From NCBI RefSeq assembly GCF_023184515.1, contig NZ_JAAHBP010000017.1, positions 1-64,000 on the forward strand: 64,000 nucleotides of DNA, read 5' to 3'. The stretch is from Streptomyces sp. D2-8. GTDB lineage: Bacteria; Actinomycetota; Actinomycetes; Streptomycetales; Streptomycetaceae. Within the stretch, counting starts at the first letter, position 1. Each line of letters begins with the position of its first letter. Of the stretch, positions 59,301 through 64,000 are shown in pieces. The position numbers and the translations under genes were made by a program. The notes under the pieces are model-generated. The model did not search any database and had not been told where the DNA came from. It saw only the letters and a list, made by a program, of their open reading frames with translations.

Positions 59301-61071
59301 GATCACTCGCACGCCCAATGGCGCCCACGCCACCCCGCTCAAGGCAGTAAGTCAGAACGGCATCGTGAAGGTCCGCGTCCCGCTGGCCCCCGAGCCGATG
59401 CTGATCCTGATCGACCACGAACTCGGGCTCGGTCTCGGAGCGGCCGGGTGCCGAGCCGTCCTCCAACACCAGGACCGCATGGCGCGGGACAGCGCGATGC
59501 AGGCCGCGCGGAAGGCCGTACGCGAAGCCAAGGACGTGGTCGCCAAGATCGAGCTGCTGATCGGAGCGGAGGCGCTGCGTGTCGGGCTCCCTGAAGGATT
59601 GATGGAAGCCGAGCTGCAGGCGGCCGACGGCGTGGAGCCGTCCGGGCGCCGTATCGCGCAGATGGCGTTCAACTCACACGGCGACGGGGTACTCCAGCAG
59701 CACGCTCGGGACATCCAGGCGCGCTTCCCCAACGCACCGGTTGGCTACACGGGTTCGTCGGCCGCCATCGCCTTCGTCTCAGAGCTGAAGCTGCCTGTCG
59801 CGTTCGCCGGCTCGAGGACTCCGTCCCCGCCTCCGTTCGAAACGGTCGAGGGTCCTCGGGACTTCCCAAGTCTCCACGGCTACCAGGAGGACCTGGTCCG
59901 GAACATCTCCACCATGCTCGACCGGCTGGCCCCTCAGCGCGGCATGCTGTCCCTGCCCACTGGAGCGGGCAAGACCCGGGTCACCGCCGAGGCCGTGATC
60001 CGCTGGGTCAAGCGGGTCCACGACCTCAAGGGTCCACTGCTGTGGATCGCGCAGACAGAGGAGCTGTGCGAACAGGCTGTCCAGAGCTGGAAGTTCGTCT
60101 GGAACAAGGTCGGCGCGGAGCGACCCCTCACCATCAGCCGACTGTGGAGCAGCAACGAGGTCGGGAATGTCGTCGACCACCCCCACCTGGTGGTGGCCAC
60201 CGACGCCAAGCTGGATCGATGCCTGGGCACCGACCAGTACGCCTGGCTACGACAGGCCGCGCTGGTGATCGTGGACGAGGCGCACACCGCCATCTCCAAG
60301 CGGTACACCGAGATCCTGAGCCAGTTGGGACTCACCCAGTACGAGACCCAGCGCCATCTGCTCGGCCTGACGGCGACCCCGTTCCGCAACACCAACGAGG
60401 AGGAGACCCGCCGTCTGGTCAACCGCTTCGGCAACCGCCGTCTCGACGAGGGCGTCTTCCCGTCCGGAGACCCGTATCGGGACCTGCAGGAGTGGGGCAT
60501 GCTCGCCCAGGTCGAACACCGCACCCTGAAGGGCGGCAAGATCGAGCTGACCCGCGACGAGAAGACCCACGCCGACCGCATGGCGATGCTGTCTCGCTCC
60601 GCCGAGCAGCGGCTCGCCGACGACCACGACCGAAGCCGACGCATCGTCGACGAGGTGGCCGCTCTGCCGGAGGGCTGGCCCACCCTGCTCTTCGCCACCT
60701 CCGTGGACCACGCCAAGTACCTGGCCGCCATGCTCAACGACCGCGGCATCCGATCCGCAGCCGTCGACTCGACAACCAGCGCCCAAGATCGTCGCAGTCG
60801 TATCGAGAGTTTCCGAAACGGACGCATTCGTGTGCTCACCAACTACGGTGTATTGACCCAGGGTTTCGACGCGCCGGCCACCCGTGCCGTGGTCGTGGCC
60901 AGACCGGTCTACAGCACCAACGTCTACCAGCAGATGATCGGCCGTGGCCTGCGTGGCCCCAAGAACGGCGGCAAGGACACCTGCTTGATCCTCAACGTCA
61001 GCGACAACATCGCCAACTTCGACACCCGGCTCGCCTTCACCCAGTTCGAGCACCTTTGGAGCCGTTCGTGA
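56308..61071 (+). CDS. Sacsin-type GHKL ATPase fused to SF2 helicase, 1587 aa
   Basis: Domain order: a sacsin-like nucleotide-binding domain at about residues 40-250, with N-box LFELVQNAADEI (Asn56, Asp59), CANEGN and GRFGVGVKSVLVV. A large helical region without recognised domain covers about 250-1180. The helicase at about 1190-1580 has Walker A SLPTGAGKT, the DEAH box VIVDEAHTA, motif III LLGLTATPF, and motif VI QMIGRGLRGP. The start is GTG 56308 behind AGGAG. The N-terminal 450 bp are clearly less GC-rich than the rest. Such proteins occur in defence islands; an ATP-driven DNA-translocating or sensor role is inferred. Its stop overlaps the next gene (GTGA). Confidence 0.88.
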   Translation: MPSSSSTVIQTVLEQSSRVLQTYAVDPGLVAEHANGERRITQGGYGDRQLFELVQNAADEIAAEPGGRVHVVLTETHLYCANEGNAVTAEGAETILRMSMSKKRGGQIGRFGVGVKSVLVVTNAPEFFSATGSFGFDRVWSFEQIKAVPGVATRYGLEFDAPVLRMARPLDMRAERASDPVLDELLTWATTVVRLPLLPKADDRLGRDMHGGQAKDHGEPREEFPVGFQLFSPHVARVVLEDRRPRPMARRTLTAQHAGNLHTVVEERTGQALATERWRVFTTNHEPSREARADAGELHDRLSLELAWAVPALERDAETGLHVSPRSRGRGKFWSFFPTKYEMSLSGILNGAWKTNEDRQNLLDSSPFNQEMIRESAQLVVDSLPALAPADDPAAYLPLLPGRIKEAISWADEFLTREIWDRASRGPSLPDQDGVLRVPTELRIHPRLDRDPKKLSKWLRMWHECPGRPSDWLHPSVEADGLRSGKVEHIIGAAGHGRADVRPWLEALVGSGTVEASAVAMRIVADMIEAASPYAEEARKARIVLTEEHGLVAPVQGKVFRRAEQGGLRESLVYVVDKVAHDPSLAHVLNVLGIREADVEGRFFSVLDQGFDHYNESDWKRFWELFRQAGTRRVAHKLLERVPTPRSTLRVRTVDGRFRPVEDCMLPGVVVDAKRDPSVAVDIAFHSDDTPFFSQIDLRERPSGGAQPKADEAWFVEYREAVHAAYLRSLDTRAPRPSLNRMKVEGAAIGGTLHLLPALSEESRAAFLKVLPDDAVVDNWTRQIGAQTSTRQAVVSPIRWMLRKYGRVATSQGIKPLKDAVGPQLAAYRDVLPVADISPEKARKLRLPTTVDEVPADRWDALLDEVSRSEDDSFVGATYVMLTRFGADFPEDSLTRCRIGDTWDTRPDDEITLAVNAAEYRALRAEQLPALLVPTPEDAELMVEKWGMLRYSAVISRETREVAEGEPVPLVELYPALRQRLNSGNRNSLVQCCTELEEITRTPNGAHATPLKAVSQNGIVKVRVPLAPEPMLILIDHELGLGLGAAGCRAVLQHQDRMARDSAMQAARKAVREAKDVVAKIELLIGAEALRVGLPEGLMEAELQAADGVEPSGRRIAQMAFNSHGDGVLQQHARDIQARFPNAPVGYTGSSAAIAFVSELKLPVAFAGSRTPSPPPFETVEGPRDFPSLHGYQEDLVRNISTMLDRLAPQRGMLSLPTGAGKTRVTAEAVIRWVKRVHDLKGPLLWIAQTEELCEQAVQSWKFVWNKVGAERPLTISRLWSSNEVGNVVDHPHLVVATDAKLDRCLGTDQYAWLRQAALVIVDEAHTAISKRYTEILSQLGLTQYETQRHLLGLTATPFRNTNEEETRRLVNRFGNRRLDEGVFPSGDPYRDLQEWGMLAQVEHRTLKGGKIELTRDEKTHADRMAMLSRSAEQRLADDHDRSRRIVDEVAALPEGWPTLLFATSVDHAKYLAAMLNDRGIRSAAVDSTTSAQDRRSRIESFRNGRIRVLTNYGVLTQGFDAPATRAVVVARPVYSTNVYQQMIGRGLRGPKNGGKDTCLILNVSDNIANFDTRLAFTQFEHLWSRS

Positions 61072-62972
61072 CCGACGCCTACCTCGACAGTCCTTCGCTC
61101 ACCAAGGAACAGCAGGCCGTGGTGGAGCGGCCATGGAGCGCCCGCGTGCTGGTGACCGCCGGCGCGGGGACCGGCAAGACCCACACACTGGTGCGGCGCC
61201 TGGACGCGTTGTGCGGGAACGAGGACCCCGAGGAGGCTTTGGAGGCCTCAGAGATTCTGGTGCTCACCTTCTCCCGAGCGGCAGCTCGAGAGCTGCGGGA
61301 GCGGATCGCCCGTCACGGGGAGCGCGCTCACCGGGTGCGGGCGCAGACCTTCGACGCCTGGGCGTACGGGTTGCTGCGGCAGGCGTATCCGGACACGGAC
61401 TGGAGCGGGGTCTCCTTTCTGGAGCGGATCGAGGCCGCTGCCCGTGCGGTCGAGAAGGGGGCGCTGGAGGCAGGCGACGCCGTACCCCCCGCACACGTGG
61501 TCATCGACGAGGTGCAGGACCTCCTGGGTGACCGCCGGGACCTCGTGGAGACGCTGCTCGATCGCTTTCAGGAGAGCTGCGGCTTCACCATGGTCGGTGA
61601 CGCCGCGCAATCGGTCTACGGCTTCCAGATTCCGGACCTCACCGAACGAGCCGCCGAGACCGGCCGATTCTTCGACTGGCTGCGCGCCTCGTACCCGGAC
61701 GACCTCGTCGAACTGCGCCTCACCAAGAACTTCCGGGCGGCCACCCCGGAGGCCCGGATCGCGCTGGCACACGGGCAACGCCTCCAGAACCTCACGGATG
61801 CCGACGAGGCCGCGGCCCACTACGGGGAGATGCGCGAGCTGCTCCTCGATCCGGCGAACGGGCTGGGAGCCCTCGCCGACCCGTTCAACCTGGACGGACT
61901 GCGCGACTTCCCCGACACCTGCGCGATTCTCACCCGTGACAACCGGCAGGCCCTCGTCGTCTCGGAGCTGCTCCACGAACACAGCGTCGAGCATCGGCTG
62001 CGGCGCCCGCTGGAGGACCGCCCGGTCCCGTACTGGGTGGCCGAGCTGTTGCGCCGCACCGAATCCGCAACGCTCTCCGAGGACCGGTTCCGGTCGCTGT
62101 TCGTGGAGATACCCCTGCCGTACGAGCCGAACCCGGAAGCCGTGTGGGCCGTGCTGCGCCGGGCCGCAAGAGGCCCGGGGCGAGGCGTCCTCGACCTGAA
62201 GCGGATGCGCCGCTTGGTTGCCGACGGCCGTTTCCCGGACGAGCTGGCCGATCCTGAGACGGCGCGGATCGTGATCTCCACAGTGCATCGGGCCAAGGGG
62301 CTGGAGTTCGACCGGGTGATCGTCCTCGCCCCGCCGACCGTCGCGGAATTGCGGCAGCAGTTCAAGGAAGAGCTGGACCTCCCTTCCGAGGCCCGTGCTC
62401 TGTACGTGGCCATGACCCGTGCCCGTCAGGACCTATATCACATGGACCGGCCCGAGCTGCCGGTCTTCAAACGGGCCGGTGGCAGGAGGAACGGCCGTAG
62501 ATTTTTGGGCGGTTGGAGGTCGTACGACCGGTACGGGATCGTCGGCGAATCCGGTGACGTGTGCGCGGACAATCCTCCTGGCCACGACGCCGACGCCGTG
62601 GCGACCCAGGCCTACCTTCTGGAACGCGTCGCCCCCGGCCATGAAGTGGTGCTGCGCAGGCGCCACGACATGCCGCTCGGCGAGTGGCAGAGCCCGCCGT
62701 ACGCCCTGATGCACGACGGGCGGGAGATCGGCGAAACCTCGGAGCGGTTCCGGCAGGAGCTGTTCCAGGTGCAGAAGGTGAACCGCACGTGGGATCCCTG
62801 GTGGCCCGACGAGATCCACGGGCTGCGGGTGGACACCTTGGAGTCCGTCGCGGGCAGCACTGCCGCCAGCGCCAATGCCGGCCTCGGTGACCGGGGTGTG
62901 TGGATCGCGCCGCGGATCACCGGTATCGGAAGGTACCGACGGGCGGACGACGACGAGGAGCAGCGCGCATGA
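61068..62972 (+). CDS. UvrD/Rep-like SF1 helicase
   Basis: The 634-residue protein has the SF1A motifs in order: Q-motif SLTKEQQAVVE, Walker A AGAGTGKTHTL (about 31-41), Ia LTFSRAAARELRERI, II VVIDEVQDL, III MVGDAAQSVYGFQ, IV LTKNFRAATPEA, V STVHRAKGLEFDRVIVL and VI LYVAMTRARQDLYH. The C-terminal 150 residues are specific, with no nuclease motif visible. It is a 3'-5' DNA helicase or translocase by family. It is coupled by 4-bp overlaps to the sacsin-helicase gene before and the DrmA-like gene after. Confidence 0.9.
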   Translation: MTDAYLDSPSLTKEQQAVVERPWSARVLVTAGAGTGKTHTLVRRLDALCGNEDPEEALEASEILVLTFSRAAARELRERIARHGERAHRVRAQTFDAWAYGLLRQAYPDTDWSGVSFLERIEAAARAVEKGALEAGDAVPPAHVVIDEVQDLLGDRRDLVETLLDRFQESCGFTMVGDAAQSVYGFQIPDLTERAAETGRFFDWLRASYPDDLVELRLTKNFRAATPEARIALAHGQRLQNLTDADEAAAHYGEMRELLLDPANGLGALADPFNLDGLRDFPDTCAILTRDNRQALVVSELLHEHSVEHRLRRPLEDRPVPYWVAELLRRTESATLSEDRFRSLFVEIPLPYEPNPEAVWAVLRRAARGPGRGVLDLKRMRRLVADGRFPDELADPETARIVISTVHRAKGLEFDRVIVLAPPTVAELRQQFKEELDLPSEARALYVAMTRARQDLYHMDRPELPVFKRAGGRRNGRRFLGGWRSYDRYGIVGESGDVCADNPPGHDADAVATQAYLLERVAPGHEVVLRRRHDMPLGEWQSPPYALMHDGREIGETSERFRQELFQVQKVNRTWDPWWPDEIHGLRVDTLESVAGSTAASANAGLGDRGVWIAPRITGIGRYRRADDDEEQRA

Positions 62973-64000
62973 GCGACGCGGAGAACCTGCACGCCGAGCA
63001 CTACCGGGTCCGGGACGAGGAACTGCTGGTGGGCCTCCGACGCGAGCTTCTGGGCCCTGCACCGGACGCCGCTCCGGAAGACCGAGAGGAAGTCCTCGCG
63101 CAGGACGCCCCGATCGACCGCTATCTGGCTGGTGTCCTCTACCCAAGGTCGGCGGACGCCGAGGCCGAGCAGCGGATGCTTGAGGACCAGGCGGAGCATG
63201 ATGGCCTGGACACAACCCCCCTGCCTACCCACGACAGCGTGGAGGAGTCCGGGACAGCGCAGGAGGTCGGCGCCGCCGGGTCCCGCCGGCCCTCCTCCAT
63301 GGGACTCACCTTCGCGATCGACCCCGCCATAAGCGATTCCGTCCTGGTCTGCGCGCGGGCTGCCGCCTACCGGCCCACGGACGCGGACGGCAACCCTGTA
63401 CCCGCCCGTCGCGCCGAGGCCCGCACCACCTCCGACCAGCAGGAGCACTGGCGGCGTGAGGAACTCACGTTGCCCGACACCACGGTGGACGTGACCACGC
63501 CTGCCCCCGACCTGCGGTTCGAGTTGGCCGACGGAGTCGGGCTGCGCGTCAACGTCCGGTGCCCCGATGCGACGGTGGGCACGGTGACCGTCACGGTGAC
63601 CCTGGTCAACACGCACAAGGTCGGCGAGCGGGAGTTGCAGGACGCGTTCTCCCTCTTCCAATGCGGGCTCGTCGTTCGCGCGGCCAACGGATCCAGCGCC
63701 TTCGTCGAGCGTCCCGCTCCCGATGTCGCGCACGATCCCGAGGTCGCCACCAGCCGCCTGCTGCACCGTCATGCCCCGACCTTCGCCGTCGGGCACGGGT
63801 GCGCCGCCGAATGGGACTGGGCGCCGCCGCCGATCGGTGTGAGCGACTCGGTGCGGGCCGGTGTGTCGGAGGTGCGGAGCGAGTTCGTACCGACCGTGGA
63901 GGTGCTGCTCACCGACTCCAATCCGGAGATCGACAGCTCCGCCCTCTCCATGCTGGGTCTGGCGGAGCAGCCCGATACGGAGGTCCTCGCCGCGCTGGAG
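62969..64000 (+). CDS. drmA: DrmA-like DISARM helicase, N-terminal part, cut by the window end
   Basis: The first 344 residues are visible. They show the DrmA opening: RDEELLVGLRRELLGPAPDA, DAPIDRYLAGVLYPRSAD, an acidic linker, SSMGLTFAIDPAISDSVLVC, and the beta-rich WRREELTLPDTTVDVTTPAP. These match the N-terminus of DISARM helicase DrmA (family recall). The helicase motifs would follow beyond position 64000, so the assignment rests on the N-terminus only. It overlaps the UvrD-like gene by ATGA and is presumably followed by drmB- and drmC-type genes outside the window. Confidence 0.7.
   Translation, partial: MSDAENLHAEHYRVRDEELLVGLRRELLGPAPDAAPEDREEVLAQDAPIDRYLAGVLYPRSADAEAEQRMLEDQAEHDGLDTTPLPTHDSVEESGTAQEVGAAGSRRPSSMGLTFAIDPAISDSVLVCARAAAYRPTDADGNPVPARRAEARTTSDQQEHWRREELTLPDTTVDVTTPAPDLRFELADGVGLRVNVRCPDATVGTVTVTVTLVNTHKVGERELQDAFSLFQCGLVVRAANGSSAFVERPAPDVAHDPEVATSRLLHRHAPTFAVGHGCAAEWDWAPPPIGVSDSVRAGVSEVRSEFVPTVEVLLTDSNPEIDSSALSMLGLAEQPDTEVLAALE

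Overview
The window is high-GC chromosomal DNA from an actinomycete, almost certainly a Streptomyces. The evidence is strong third-position GC, many GTG/TTG starts and 4-bp ATGA/GTGA overlaps, the cslA-glxA-cslZ glycan cluster, a DasR-type box in front of a lytic polysaccharide monooxygenase, LAXTG and class F sortase genes, an F420-type oxidoreductase and a second YidC. I find no rRNA and no CRISPR. The only tRNAs are three identical tRNA-Lys(CTT) genes, each followed by a strong hairpin terminator.

Layout. 0-5.6 kb: edge of an IS5-type element, then a co-directional set that looks like a biological-conflict module (membrane protein, unknown protein behind a 36-bp tandem repeat, EACC1-like adaptor, caspase-like protease), a small protein, a primase-like protein and tRNA-Lys 1. 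5.7-10.6 kb: secreted M6 metalloprotease, PAS-GGDEF-EAL protein, flavin monooxygenase-like protein. 10.9-19.6 kb: a catabolic and uptake locus with two Asp/Glu-racemase-type enzymes, 2-hydroxyacid dehydrogenase, amidase, DUF3830 protein, an Ehu-type polar amino-acid/ectoine ABC transporter and an IclR regulator. It lacks ectoine-degrading enzymes. 19.7-31.8 kb: tRNA-Lys 2, acyl-CoA synthetase, and the apical-glycan region (LPMO, SPFH protein, peptidoglycan-binding peptidase, tRNA-Lys 3, GntR regulator, cslA, glxA, cslZ). 32-33.6 kb: decayed serine hydrolase, decayed IS5 transposase and small orphan genes. 33.6-47.8 kb: SUKH protein, sortase and surface-protein genes, HAD phosphatase, ROK regulator with a divergent oxidoreductase operon, F420 enzyme, FAH hydrolase, YidC paralogue, GH30 enzyme and a TPR/SEC-C protein.

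48.2-64 kb is a defence island in three blocks: (a) vsr and two cytosine-C5 methyltransferase genes on the + strand, the first lacking the catalytic Cys motif; (b) a convergent operon encoding an XRE-GHKL ATPase and two unrecognised proteins; (c) behind an IS scar, a + strand operon with a 62-aa protein, a 1587-aa sacsin-type-ATPase/SF2-helicase fusion, a UvrD-like helicase and the N-terminal part of a DISARM DrmA-like protein cut by the window end. I infer that these form a composite, DISARM-related, methylation-linked anti-phage system of non-canonical composition. This is the best candidate here for a poorly described system; the downstream drmB/drmC-type genes would lie outside the window.
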